Below, one piece after another: positions 17,460-25,583 of a DNA stretch of 49,556 nucleotides (the stretch's first letter is position 1; every line of letters starts with the position of its first letter). The position numbers and the translations under genes are program-made. Under the pieces are notes generated by a model. The model worked only from the letters and a program-made list of their open reading frames with translations. It was not told the DNA's origin and searched no databases. This stretch comes from an uncultured Mycoplasmatota bacterium (GTDB lineage Bacteria; Bacillota_I; Bacilli_A; RF39; UBA660): assembly GCA_946497145.1 (NCBI GenBank), contig CAMMJA010000006.1, forward strand, positions 1 through 49,556, in the 5' to 3' direction.

Positions 17460-17515
17460 TTTTATCACCACCACCATTATAAAAAACAATCTCTAAAATC
17501 TCAAGTTGCAAGCAA

Positions 17516-17540
17516 CAAAAAAGATAAGATTTACTTATCT
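17516..17540 (-). terminator. Terminator after pflA
   Basis: AGATAAG and CTTATCT arms followed by TTTTTTG on the minus strand. Confidence 0.7.
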
Positions 17541-18238
17541 ATTTGTGCAAAATAATCATATAACTCTCGGGTTTTCTTTTCATCCATGGCAGGAACGTTT
17601 GAAAGTGGATAAGGAATATGTAACGTTTCATACTTTTCTTGACCTAATTTATGATAAGGTAAAAATTCTACTTTCTGAACATTTTTTAACGTTTTAATAA
17701 ACTTTTTTAAATCAGCAATATATTCTAAATTGTCATGAATCCCCGGAACAATCACCTGTCTAATCCACAATGGTTTGTTCATTTTTTGAACAATATTCAA
17801 AAATTTTAAACTTTCGTTTATCTTTTGTCCAGTTAATTTCAAATATCCATCTTCACTTAAATGTTTAATATCAAAGATAACCAAATCCACGTACTTTAAA
17901 ATTTCTTCATAGTTACCATTTCCAACTCCAGCAGTATCTAAAGCAATGTGAATATGATCTTGTTTTAATAGTTTTCCTACTTCGATTAGAAATTCACCTT
18001 GTAATAATGGTTCTCCTCCAGAGAAGGTTACACCACCATTTTTGCCAAAGTACGGTTGAAATCGTTTGATTTTTTGATAAAGTTCTTGTGGTGTATAATT
18101 GGCTTCTCGCATTTTCCACATCTCAGGATTGTGGCAATATTGACACCGCAACTTGCAACCGTTCATAAAGACAACCGTCCGAATACCTGGTCCATCGACC
18201 AAGCCCAAAGATTCAATCGAATCAATACTTCCTTTCAT
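17531..18238 (-). CDS. pflA: Pyruvate formate-lyase activating enzyme
   Basis: Radical-SAM enzyme that abstracts a hydrogen from the glycyl-radical glycine of PflB under anaerobic conditions. The cluster motif GCKLRCQYCHNPEMW is at about residues 28-42, and GGVTFSGGEPLLQ matches the SAM-binding GGE motif. At 235 aa the length is normal. It begins 7 bases after pflB ends and is plainly cotranscribed with it. Confidence 0.97.
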   Translation of the reverse strand: MKGSIDSIESLGLVDGPGIRTVVFMNGCKLRCQYCHNPEMWKMREANYTPQELYQKIKRFQPYFGKNGGVTFSGGEPLLQGEFLIEVGKLLKQDHIHIALDTAGVGNGNYEEILKYVDLVIFDIKHLSEDGYLKLTGQKINESLKFLNIVQKMNKPLWIRQVIVPGIHDNLEYIADLKKFIKTLKNVQKVEFLPYHKLGQEKYETLHIPYPLSNVPAMDEKKTRELYDYFAQIDK

Positions 18239-18245
18239 AAGACAC

Positions 18246-20471
18246 CTACTTAGTATGGAAGGTACGAGCGATCACTTCTTCTTGTTGTTTTCTCGTCAAA
18301 CGATTGAAGTGTACAGCATATCCTGAAACACGAATGGTTAATAGTGGATACTTTTCTGGATGTTCCATCGCATCCACCAACGTTTCACGCATTAGAACAT
18401 TGACGTTTAAATGATGCGCACCTTGTGAGAAATAACCATCTAAGATAGTAACTAAATTGTCTACTCTTTCTTCTAACGTTTTCCCCAAGGCCTGTGGAAC
18501 GATGGTAAAAGTATTAGAAATTCCATCACGGCAACAGCCAGCATAATCTAATTTTGCAACCGAATTGAGTGAGGCGATGGCACCTGTATTATCTCTTCCG
18601 TGCATTGGATTGGCACCAGGCGCAAAAGGAATTCCTGCTTTTCTTCCGTCTGGTGTTGCTCCCGTTTTTTCACCATACACGACGTTAGACGTGATCGTAA
18701 GTACAGATAATGTATGTTTGGCATCGCGATAAACTGGATATTTTTTGAGTTCTTGATAGAAATATTCTAGTACTTCTTTGGCAATGTTGTCGACACGATC
18801 ATCATCGTTTCCATACTTTGGAAAATCGCCTTCTATTTCAAAATCGATCGTAATTCCTTCTTCGTTACGAATTGGCTTCACTTTGGCATACTTGATCGCT
18901 GATAAGGAATCTGCTACCACGGAAAGTCCTGCAACGCCAAAGGCCATCAAACGTTCTACTTTGGTATCGTGTAACGCCATCTGCCCTCTTTCATAAGCAT
19001 ACTTATCGTGCATATAATGAATGATGTTCATCGTATTGACGTAAAGTTCGGCAACTTTTGATAACATGTTGTGATAAGCAGCAAGCACTTTATCGTAATT
19101 CAAGATTTCATCTTCCATCTTTGGAATATTCTCAACTACTTTTAAGTTTTTCACCTCATCTACTCCACCATTAATGGAATAAAGAAGGGCTTTGGCTAAA
19201 TTGCATCGCGCACCAAAAAACTGCATTTGCTTTCCTACTTTCATTGCAGAAACACAGCAAGCAATAGCATAATCATCTCCATACAATGGACGCATAATGT
19301 CATCGTTTTCGTATTGAATCGAATCTGTTTTAATCGACATTTTTGCGCAATATCTTTTAAAGTTTTCTGGTAATTTTTCTGACCACAAAACCGTCATGTT
19401 TGGTTCAGGTGCTGGATTTAAATTGGTTAAACTATGCAAAATACGATAAGAAGTTTTGGTCACCATTGGTCGATCGTCTTCCCCTACACCACCAATACTT
19501 GCCGTTACCCAGGTAGGATCACCTGAAAACAACTCATCGTACTCTGGCGTTCTCAAATGTCTTACGATTCGTAATTTAATAATAAATTGATCCAACAATT
19601 CTTGAACTTCTTTTTCTGTTAAAATACCTTCTTGTAAATCTCGTTCAATATAAATATCGAAGAATGCATCCACCCTTCCCAAACTCATCGCAGCACCGTT
19701 GTTTTCTTTGACAGATGCCAAATAACCAAAATACGTCCACTGAATGGCTTCTTTGGCATTGGTCGCCGGGCGAGAAATATCAAATCCATATTTTAGTGCC
19801 ATCTCTTTCATTTCATCGAGTGCTCTTATTTGTTCGGTTACTTCTTCACGTAAGCGAATGGTCTCATCAAGCATCACTCCTTGAATTTGATCCAAATCTT
19901 TTTGCTTTTCTTCTTGTAAATAATCGATTCCATATAGAGCAATTCTACGATAGTCACCAATGATTCTACCACGACCATAAGCATCTGGAAGTCCTGTTAA
20001 CAACCCGACCTTTCGAGCCAATCGCATTTCTTTGGTATAGGCATCAAATACACCTTGATTATGCGTTTTACGATATAAATTAAAGTAATGGTCAATGTCT
20101 TTATTTAAAGTATAGTGATATGCAGCAAGCGAATTATAGACCATACGAATTCCACCAAATGGATTGACAATTCGCTTTAATGGGGCATCCGTTTGTAGTC
20201 CAACAATCACTTCATTGTCACGATCGATGTATCCAGCATCGTAACTGTTAATTCCCGATACATGATCGACATCAATATCCAAAACTCCTTTTTTTAACTC
20301 TTCTTTTAACAACTCTTCACAACGGGACCAAACACGTTCTGTCTTATCCGAAATCGACTCTAAAAACGATTCGTCCCCTTCGTATCCTTTATAATTTTGT
20401 TGAATAAAATCTTCAACATCTATCCCTTTGTTCCATTTTCCTTCTTTAAATTTTTTCCATGCTTCTTTCAT
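18246..20471 (-). CDS. pflB: Formate C-acetyltransferase (pyruvate formate-lyase)
   Basis: Converts pyruvate and CoA to acetyl-CoA and formate without oxygen, using a glycyl radical. The catalytic cysteine pair is in [11 protein letters not shown], and the glycyl-radical site is in [14 protein letters not shown] near the C terminus. At 741 aa it is full length. A TATAAT lies in the upstream region shared with the divergent GDPD-like gene. Its presence indicates mixed-acid or acetate-formate fermentation. Confidence 0.98.
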   Translation of the reverse strand: MKEAWKKFKEGKWNKGIDVEDFIQQNYKGYEGDESFLESISDKTERVWSRCEELLKEELKKGVLDIDVDHVSGINSYDAGYIDRDNEVIVGLQTDAPLKRIVNPFGGIRMVYNSLAAYHYTLNKDIDHYFNLYRKTHNQGVFDAYTKEMRLARKVGLLTGLPDAYGRGRIIGDYRRIALYGIDYLQEEKQKDLDQIQGVMLDETIRLREEVTEQIRALDEMKEMALKYGFDISRPATNAKEAIQWTYFGYLASVKENNGAAMSLGRVDAFFDIYIERDLQEGILTEKEVQELLDQFIIKLRIVRHLRTPEYDELFSGDPTWVTASIGGVGEDDRPMVTKTSYRILHSLTNLNPAPEPNMTVLWSEKLPENFKRYCAKMSIKTDSIQYENDDIMRPLYGDDYAIACCVSAMKVGKQMQFFGARCNLAKALLYSINGGVDEVKNLKVVENIPKMEDEILNYDKVLAAYHNMLSKVAELYVNTMNIIHYMHDKYAYERGQMALHDTKVERLMAFGVAGLSVVADSLSAIKYAKVKPIRNEEGITIDFEIEGDFPKYGNDDDRVDNIAKEVLEYFYQELKKYPVYRDAKHTLSVLTITSNVVYGEKTGATPDGRKAGIPFAPGANPMHGRDNTGAIASLNSVAKLDYAGCCRDGISNTFTIVPQALGKTLEERVDNLVTILDGYFSQGAHHLNVNVLMRETLVDAMEHPEKYPLLTIRVSGYAVHFNRLTRKQQEEVIARTFHTK

Positions 20472-20608
20472 CTACATCATCTCCTTTGTTATTATACCAC
20501 GAAAAATAATTTTCTAATAATAACTCTTAAGTATTTGACAGATTTTCTTCTTTATTTGTCGAACAACTTTTTCTTATTACAACATACAATAGTATCGGAG
20601 GAGATACT

Positions 20609-21343
20609 ATGAATTTTATTGCCCAAGGAGGAATTACTTCTAAAAACGTTCCAAGTAGTAGTAAAGATGCTTTTTTGCTTGCTTTACATACCAATTACAT
20701 TCAGGGAATTGCCGTAAATGTTCATCTATCCAAAGATGACAAAGTAGTCATATGTAAGCAAAACTTTTTAAATCACATTAGCAATGGTCACGGAAGAATC
20801 AAGAATCATACGCTTGAGCATTTAAAACGAATCAATTTTGGAAATAAAATAAAAAGACAGGACATTGCTACCTTAGAAGAAATTTTGGCCCTTTTTCAAA
20901 ATAGTACCAAACTTTTGATCATTCATCTAACAGATGAAAAAAATCCAGAACGAAACAAACGATTGATGGACGAAATGGTTTCTTGTATTAAAAAATATCC
21001 AAATATCAATTTGTATATCAAAAGTAAAAATTTAGATATGATTCTTTATTTGAACAAATTAAATATTAAAGCCAAAATTGGACTTTGTCTTAGTCAAGAG
21101 AATCTATCAAATGTGCCATCAACATTGGATTTTTACTCTATTCAAGCAACAAATGTCTCAACTTCTTTTATTAATAAAGCACTACAAAACCATCAATTCA
21201 TCTTATTGGAAAACATTACTTCTAAAGAACAGTTATCTACCATCCATAATGAATTAGAACCAATGACTGAAAATATTTTTATTATTACAGAGCAAATTTT
21301 TCCGTTGGTTTCCTTCTATTTAAATCACTTTAACCCTTCTTAA
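20609..21343 (+). CDS. GDPD-fold protein lacking the catalytic residues (pseudoenzyme)
   Basis: The first third aligns in layout with glycerophosphodiester phosphodiesterases, but every key residue is changed. The usual AHRG is AQGG (residues 5-8). The PEN-type metal Glu is in VPSSS. The metal pair normally written E-x-D is A35-V-N37, in IAVNVHLSKDD. The later catalytic His position reads VVICKQ. The fold-defining spacing and hydrophobic strands remain. It is therefore probably a binding or regulatory protein without the classical activity. The ribosome site GGAGGA is enclosed by AGTATC and GATACT just before the ATG. It is divergent from pflB and ends in a strong terminator. Confidence 0.65.
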   Translation: MNFIAQGGITSKNVPSSSKDAFLLALHTNYIQGIAVNVHLSKDDKVVICKQNFLNHISNGHGRIKNHTLEHLKRINFGNKIKRQDIATLEEILALFQNSTKLLIIHLTDEKNPERNKRLMDEMVSCIKKYPNINLYIKSKNLDMILYLNKLNIKAKIGLCLSQENLSNVPSTLDFYSIQATNVSTSFINKALQNHQFILLENITSKEQLSTIHNELEPMTENIFIITEQIFPLVSFYLNHFNPS

Positions 21344-21348
21344 CCATT

Positions 21349-21376
21349 CCTTTCTATAAATAGAAAGGATTTTTTA
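21349..21376 (+). terminator. Terminator after the GDPD-like gene
   Basis: CCTTTCTA and TAGAAAGG arms, then ATTTTTTA on the plus strand. Confidence 0.75.
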
Positions 21377-21421
21377 TAAAAAGGTTGGACTTTTTGAAAA
21401 CTTATGATATAATTAATTCAT

Positions 21422-21507
21422 GCCTGCGTGGTGGAATGGTAGACGCGTTGGACTCAAAATCCAATGGTAGCGATACCGTGTCGGTTCAAGTCCGACCGCA
21501 GGCACCA
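21422..21507 (+). tRNA. tRNA-Leu (anticodon CAA)
   Basis: The acceptor arms GCCTGCG (21422) and CGCAGGC (21497-21503) pair fully, followed by ACCA, so CCA is encoded. The anticodon stem TTGGA/TCCAA encloses the loop CTCAAAA, giving CAA at positions 34-36. The T arm is GTCGGTTCAAGTCCGAC. The long variable arm, GGTAGCGATACC, is the class II feature of leucine tRNAs. Confidence 0.95.
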
Positions 21508-21547
21508 AATTGATAATTACTCGAACTTATGAGTTTATATAGAAGAC

Positions 21548-21576
21548 TTGAAAAAAGTTTTTTTTTATGTTATCAT
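21548..21576 (+). promoter_or_regulatory. Promoter of the candidate antitoxin RNA
   Basis: TTGAAA, 17 bases (including a long T tract), TATCAT. Transcription should start near 21582-21584, just before a small ATGCAAA/TTTGCAT hairpin. Confidence 0.6.
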
Positions 21577-21599
21577 GAATATGCAAAGGAAATTTGCAT

Positions 21600-21639
21600 A
21601 AAATAAAAAGGGAACATTCAGTTTCGTCAAGTTGAATGT
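21600..21639 (-). terminator. Predicted end of the toxin mRNA
   Basis: On the minus strand ACATTCA and TGAATGT arms enclose 12 bases and are followed by a tract like CCCTTTTTATTTT. The 5' arm overlaps the sequence predicted to pair with the toxin mRNA leader. Confidence 0.5.
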
Positions 21640-21674
21640 CTACCTAATAAATTGCCTTATGGCACTTATTCATC

Positions 21675-21711
21675 GACACTTATTCTAGCGAATGAGTGTC
21701 ATTTTTTTATT
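21675..21711 (+). terminator. Terminator of the antitoxin RNA
   Basis: GACACTTATTC, loop TAGC, GAATGAGTGTC (11 pairs with one G-U), then ATTTTTTTATT. Confidence 0.8.
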
Positions 21712-21791
21712 ACTACTATCATAATGATAAGGAGAAATAAAATGATAGCAATGAGCTTAAGAACTTTTATAATAAAAGTCTTAGTTTTCAT
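21699..21791 (-). CDS. Candidate type I toxin, 30-aa membrane peptide
   Basis: The product has a basic start (MKTKTFIIKVLK), one strongly hydrophobic helix (LIAIILFLLIIMIVVI) and a KK tail. This is the build of small pore-forming toxins, although I recognise no named family. A strong AGGAGG lies 10 bases before the ATG, inside the loop of an 8-bp hairpin (ATCTTTAT/ATAAAGAT) whose 3' arm reaches into the start codon. The leader at 21823-21837 can pair over 15 bases with the mRNA 3' region at 21631-21645. Hidden ribosome sites and 5'-3' closure are hallmarks of type I toxin mRNAs. The stop codon abuts the antitoxin terminator. Confidence 0.6.
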   Translation of the reverse strand: MKTKTFIIKVLKLIAIILFLLIIMIVVIKK

Positions 21792-21822
21792 CTTTATCAA
21801 ACCTCCTCTCTATAAAGATCAG

Positions 21823-21967
21823 AGGTAGACACTCAACAACTGATATTCCCTATAAAAAGTATACTATTGAATATATTAAAAAACAAGCGAACAAGTATTA
21901 TTTTGATAGATCTTTAAAAATGTGTGTTATAGTTTTAGTAGGGTTGGTTCTTATATTAAATTTTTAA
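21823..21967 (+). pseudogene. Possible decayed coding fragment (C-terminal tail)
   Basis: A plus-strand reading frame with no usable start gives a protein-like tail (DIPYKKYTIEYIKKQANKYY, then FDRSLKMCVIVLVGLVLIL) ending at TAA 21965. It shows charge patterning and a final membrane helix, unlike random A+T-rich sequence. It overlaps the toxin promoter. It may be the remnant of a gene; support is weak. Confidence 0.2.
21858..21886 (-). promoter_or_regulatory. Promoter of the candidate toxin
   Basis: The minus strand reads TTGTTT, 17 bases, TATACT. It predicts a start near 21851 and a leader of about 60 bases. Confidence 0.6.
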
Positions 21968-22246
21968 AAAGTTGTAAATATCTTTACTATAGGCACTACT
22001 TTAGAAATCTATTCAAACTTTTAATATACGAAATCAATCAATAGATTGATTTTTTTGTATTTAACAAACGATCACAAGAAAGTTAAGTATCTATGATCAT
22101 TATATCAATTTGAAATTGGAATATAACATTGAAACACGATACTGTTTGTTTTTATATGTTTTAAATAAAAGTAATTTAAAATTTATGAATCTGCATTTTT
22201 TAAATGATATCTTTTTAATTTCTCAGTTAACATATTTAACACTTTA
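21968..22246. other. A+T-rich intergenic stretch, mostly featureless
   Basis: No ORF or RNA gene is supported. A plus-strand terminator-like hairpin lies at 22031-22056 (AATCAATC, AATA, GATTGATT, TTTTTTG). It could end a transcript from the decayed frame just upstream. Base composition is more A+T-rich than the flanking core genes. Confidence 0.4.
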
Positions 22247-22283
22247 AAAAACTATATTACTTAAAATTTTGTAATATAGTTTT
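22247..22283. terminator. Terminator after the 236-aa membrane protein gene
   Basis: Long arms AAAACTATATTAC and GTAATATAGTTTT with a 10-base loop; T-rich on the minus-strand side. Confidence 0.7.
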
Positions 22284-22284
22284 C

Positions 22285-22995
22285 TTAATTTATATAGAAA
22301 GCTTTTTGTAAATCAATGTTAAAATAATGAGAATTAAACTTTTCTTTACAAATGCATTGGTTATTTTTATACACCAAAAGGATATTATCTTCTTCGTTAA
22401 GTTTTATTTCGTAATTTTCAATACTATTACTATTAACCATTATTGCATTTTTAGGTAAAAATTTTTGTAAATGATAGCCATCAGTGTCTATTCCTAAATC
22501 AAATTGTTCACAAAAATTTTCTCCAATCGCATATGCAAACGTTTCACCATCACCAAAGCCACCATTGCCAGAAGAATGATAAACTAGTATTAAATCACTA
22601 TTATTCATTAAATATTTATCCTTGAAAACATTCACCGAAAGAAACAATGCCGGCAACGTTATGAGCAATATCATAATCATAGTTGTACTTTTCTTTTGCT
22701 TTGTATATATCTGTAATTTTTTAACTTTTATTCTGGTTAAAACAATTGATATTATGTATAAAACAACTGAAATAAATACCAAACAGTATATAAACCACAT
22801 TTCAAGGCCCCTTGGTATATATAAAATATCTGCTATATAAATATTTATAAATAAATACGCCATATATATCATATCAAGCCAAATAATATTTTTACAAATA
22901 TTTCCATCTTTATTTTTTATAGAATATATCAATGTGGGTATTGAAAATAAACTAAGTAATATTGCTATACAATAAATACAATGTTTTATCAACAT
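22285..22995 (-). CDS. Hypothetical four-helix membrane protein (236 aa)
   Basis: Not recognised. Four hydrophobic helices fill roughly residues 1-120 (for example FIYCLVFISVVLYIISIVLT after residue 65). The last 100 residues form a soluble, probably extracellular domain with Gly-rich NGGFGDGETFAYAIGENF and two Cys near the end (NQCICKEKF). Codon use is more A+T-rich than in the core genes, which with the adjacent toxin-antitoxin-like locus suggests an accessory patch between tRNA-Leu and 23.2 kb. It has no partner gene in an operon. Confidence 0.6.
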   Translation of the reverse strand: MLIKHCIYCIAILLSLFSIPTLIYSIKNKDGNICKNIIWLDMIYMAYLFINIYIADILYIPRGLEMWFIYCLVFISVVLYIISIVLTRIKVKKLQIYTKQKKSTTMIMILLITLPALFLSVNVFKDKYLMNNSDLILVYHSSGNGGFGDGETFAYAIGENFCEQFDLGIDTDGYHLQKFLPKNAIMVNSNSIENYEIKLNEEDNILLVYKNNQCICKEKFNSHYFNIDLQKAFYIN

Positions 22996-23215
22996 AATTA
23001 TCCTCCGTGTCTGCTATTTACTTAATAGTTTTATCAATATCTTTTCTTATCTATATAAATTATATAATTTTTTTAATATATTGTCGAATAAAAATGAGTA
23101 AAATTTATTTTTGTACTTGTATCACTACAAAATAATTTTTACCAATGGATAATTTGGATATACTATTTTGTAAAAATATGTTATGATTAATTTATAATAA
23201 AGAAGGAGGAAAAAC

Positions 23216-23818
23216 ATGAATCAAAATGACCAAAACGTCAATAATTCAACCAATGATATGGCTCAAAATTCGATCAATAATGGAGGAAATAACACTCCAA
23301 ATAATCAACAACCAAGAAAAATGAAAACAAGTTATTTGGTACTAATTGGTGTTGGTGTTGGTGTCTTTTTGCTAATAGTTATTTTTGGTGCTATTTTTGT
23401 ATTTCATTTTTTTGACAAAACAAAAGATGCTGTCGAAGATACTGCTAACAAAACACAAGATCAGGCCAATGAAATTATCGATGATGCAACTGACTTGATC
23501 GACTCTATTATTGATCAAGGAACGAATGACGACAATCAAACTGACACCACTGAATCAGAAAAAAAGGCCCATAATGCTATTTTTGAGTTGTATGAAGGTA
23601 CACAATCTGGTTCAGCCATCAGCATTTTATTACAACAAATTGCACTTAACAATCAAGCCAAGAACGATCAGGCCATTACCGTTATTTTCGATGCTACTAC
23701 AACCAACGATAGCGATCGAATCACAGAATTAAAACAAAACGTAGACAGCAGTAAAACCTATGAAGTATCGTTTGACTATGACAGCGATGGCTTTATTAGC
23801 AAAGTGACGATTCAATAA
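23216..23818 (+). CDS. Membrane-anchored protein with Asn/Gln-rich cytoplasmic head
   Basis: The function is unknown. Residues 1-38 are Asn- and Gln-rich (NSINNGGNNTPNNQQP). A single helix follows (LVLIGVGVGVFLLIVIFGAI), then an acidic helical stalk (TANKTQDQANEIIDDATDLI). A small C-terminal domain from about residue 115 is probably outside the cell. The design resembles the protein at 27299-27997, and the two may be distant paralogues. AGGAGG precedes the ATG. Confidence 0.65.
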   Translation: MNQNDQNVNNSTNDMAQNSINNGGNNTPNNQQPRKMKTSYLVLIGVGVGVFLLIVIFGAIFVFHFFDKTKDAVEDTANKTQDQANEIIDDATDLIDSIIDQGTNDDNQTDTTESEKKAHNAIFELYEGTQSGSAISILLQQIALNNQAKNDQAITVIFDATTTNDSDRITELKQNVDSSKTYEVSFDYDSDGFISKVTIQ

Positions 23819-23845
23819 ACTAAAAAATCAATCATGAAACATATC

Positions 23846-23880
23846 AAAAAGGACAAAGCTATACATCTTTGTCCTTTTTT
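23846..23880. terminator. Bidirectional terminator between the 23.2-kb gene and the ABC-F gene
   Basis: AAAAAGGACAAAG and CTTTGTCCTTTTTT arms around an 8-base loop serve both convergent genes. Confidence 0.85.
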
Positions 23881-25370
23881 ATTAAACCATTTGGTGTTAA
23901 AAGATATAAATCATCTATAACTTCTGCAATATATCTACGATCATGCGAAGCACTGATAATGGTTCCTTGATATTCTTTTAATACTCTTCTAATTACTGGA
24001 TTAGATAAGGGACTAACGTTTCTTGTCGGCTCATCTAATAACAGTACATTGCATTTATCTAATACTAATTTTATAAGAAGTAACTTGGCCTTTGTACCAT
24101 TACTTAATTGGTTTATTTTTCCTACCATTTCTTCTTTTGTAAATTTCATGTTCCCCAAATACATTCTGGCTTTCGTGATATCTTCTTTTTTCTTGTTCGG
24201 ACAAATAAAATCTAAAACACGATCCTCATCATTTAAAACATCAGCATAGTTTTGAGGCATGTATCCTACTTTGATATCGTTTCTATGATTTAATTGACTC
24301 CAAATTTGTTTTAATAACGTCGACTTCCCCACTCCGTTTTTTCCGATAATACAAATATGTTTATTTCCTATTACCGACAATACAATATTTCGCGATAAAC
24401 ACTTAGAGTTTATCACTAGTTGAGGAATGTTTAAATCAATAATTTTTTTTGTTCTAGGAATGGTTATCGATTCAAAAAAGAAATGGATTTCTTCTTCAAC
24501 ATCTGGTAAATCAACCAATTCTACATTGTTTAGTTTCTTTTCTTGTGCTTTTAATGAATGCATTTTTTTCTTTAACAATCTAGCACCATGTGGATCACTT
24601 CTCGAAATAGTATTTTGTTGATATTCTACTTTTTGTGTAATTTGTCTTAACTTTTCTTGTTTTTGTTGAAATTTTCTTCTTTCTTGACCCGCTATTTGTC
24701 TTTGTCTTTCTATGGCACCATATCTTTTGGTTATATAAGTATCGTAATCGATTTTTAACAAAGTGTTTCTGCAATCAGTTTTATGTTTAATTTGCTCTAA
24801 ATGCAAAATCATGTTTGCTGTACGAGCCAACAGTGTTTCATCGTGAGAAACATATAAAATCGGTTTAGTGGTATGATTAATAAATTGTTCTAACCACTTT
24901 AATGTTTCTATATCTAAATCATTGGTAGGTTCGTCTAAAAATAAAATGTCATACTCCTCTAACAAAAGTTTTAAAATTCCAATTTTGACTTTCTCTCCAC
25001 CTGATAAATTATCGATCGTTCGCTCTAATATTTCATCATTTAAATGCATCCAATCTAAATATCGATAAAAACGGTTCCTTTTATTATAATAATCCACATT
25101 GTTTAAAAATAAAAATTCTAAGACTTTTTTGGGTAAATTTTCTTTACTGATCGATTGTTCTAAATAACCAATGCGATTTTCTTTCATATTGATCTTGCCT
25201 TCTACTTTCGCATATGAACAAATACCAAGTATCGCTTTTAGCAATGTAGATTTGCCATTACCTTCTTCGCCAATTACTGCTAATTTATCATTTTTATTTA
25301 AAATAAATGATAAATGTTTTACCAACTGTTTGCCCAAAATAGATATACTAAGATCTTTTACTTCTAACAT
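23859..25370 (-). CDS. ABC-F ATPase, ribosome-protection type candidate
   Basis: A soluble protein with two fused ABC domains and no membrane segments, the ABC-F pattern. Domain 1 has Walker A GEEGNGKST near residue 37 and signature LSGGEKVKIG, followed by DEPTNDLD. A charged linker (about 185-300) is rich in Lys and Gln. Domain 2 has GKNGVGKST and signature LSNGTKAKLL, followed by DEPTRNVS. The 503-aa length and the change from TNDLD to TRNVS in domain 2 resemble the antibiotic-resistance branch (Vga/Lsa/Msr types) more than housekeeping EttA/Uup proteins. A 9-aa leader ORF and an upstream terminator suggest inducible expression. The drug spectrum cannot be read from sequence. Confidence 0.85.
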   Translation of the reverse strand: MLEVKDLSISILGKQLVKHLSFILNKNDKLAVIGEEGNGKSTLLKAILGICSYAKVEGKINMKENRIGYLEQSISKENLPKKVLEFLFLNNVDYYNKRNRFYRYLDWMHLNDEILERTIDNLSGGEKVKIGILKLLLEEYDILFLDEPTNDLDIETLKWLEQFINHTTKPILYVSHDETLLARTANMILHLEQIKHKTDCRNTLLKIDYDTYITKRYGAIERQRQIAGQERRKFQQKQEKLRQITQKVEYQQNTISRSDPHGARLLKKKMHSLKAQEKKLNNVELVDLPDVEEEIHFFFESITIPRTKKIIDLNIPQLVINSKCLSRNIVLSVIGNKHICIIGKNGVGKSTLLKQIWSQLNHRNDIKVGYMPQNYADVLNDEDRVLDFICPNKKKEDITKARMYLGNMKFTKEEMVGKINQLSNGTKAKLLLIKLVLDKCNVLLLDEPTRNVSPLSNPVIRRVLKEYQGTIISASHDRRYIAEVIDDLYLLTPNGLIKKDKDV

Positions 25371-25394
25371 TTTTTCCCTCCTTTGTAAATAGGA

Positions 25395-25424
25395 TCAAAG
25401 TTTCTCTTGTTTCATTATTCTCAT
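25395..25424 (-). CDS. Leader peptide ORF upstream of the ABC-F gene
   Basis: A 9-codon ORF (MRIMKQEKL) with a strong GGAGGTGAG ribosome site ends 24 bases before the ABC-F ATG. CTTTG at its end can pair with CAAAG just before the ABC-F ribosome site. Short leader ORFs of this size control drug-inducible genes by ribosome stalling, so this is a candidate attenuator peptide. Confidence 0.45.
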   Translation of the reverse strand: MRIMKQEKL

Positions 25425-25436
25425 TTTCTCACCTCC

Positions 25437-25474
25437 AAAGAAAAACACATTCTATCATCACGTAATAGAAAGTG
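25437..25474 (-). terminator. Terminator in the ABC-F leader (possible attenuator)
   Basis: The minus strand shows CACTTTCTAT and ATAGAATGTG arms (one mismatch), then TTTTTCTTT. It may simply end scpAB, which stops 110 bases upstream, or act as an attenuator. A second short frame (25529-25564, MKYDDQKEFLA) precedes it but has a weak ribosome site. Confidence 0.6.
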
Positions 25475-25583
25475 CCGTCTTTAAATAAAATTAATATGCA
25501 ATCAATCTAAAACATAATATTTCAAAATTTATGCCAAAAATTCTTTCTGATCATCATATTTCATTCTTCTTTCTTAGTATACA

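Larger units (their letters stand above)
21582..21711 (+). ncRNA. Candidate antisense antitoxin RNA of a type I toxin-antitoxin locus
   Basis: Inferred from a good promoter (21548-21576) and a strong rho-independent terminator (21675-21711), with no convincing ORF between. The RNA would begin with an ATGCAAA-GGAAA-TTTGCAT hairpin and include GTTGAATGTCTACC. It runs convergent to the toxin mRNA and overlaps the whole predicted 3' untranslated region and the last few coding bases of that mRNA. This is the layout of TxpA/RatA and BsrG/SR4. Confidence 0.5.

Noticed and set aside
21601-21711. Purine-type or other riboswitch
   Set aside because: CTACC and CCTTA fragments recall purine riboswitches, but the loop motifs and P1 stem are missing and no coding gene follows. 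The antisense RNA reading explains the structure better.
21742-21828. Plus-strand 28-aa ORF (MIAMSLRTFIIKVL...) opposite the candidate toxin
   Set aside because: It has a fair ribosome site, but it lies beyond the plus-strand terminator and mirrors the toxin sequence because the DNA is partly palindromic. The minus-strand frame has the better promoter and ribosome site.
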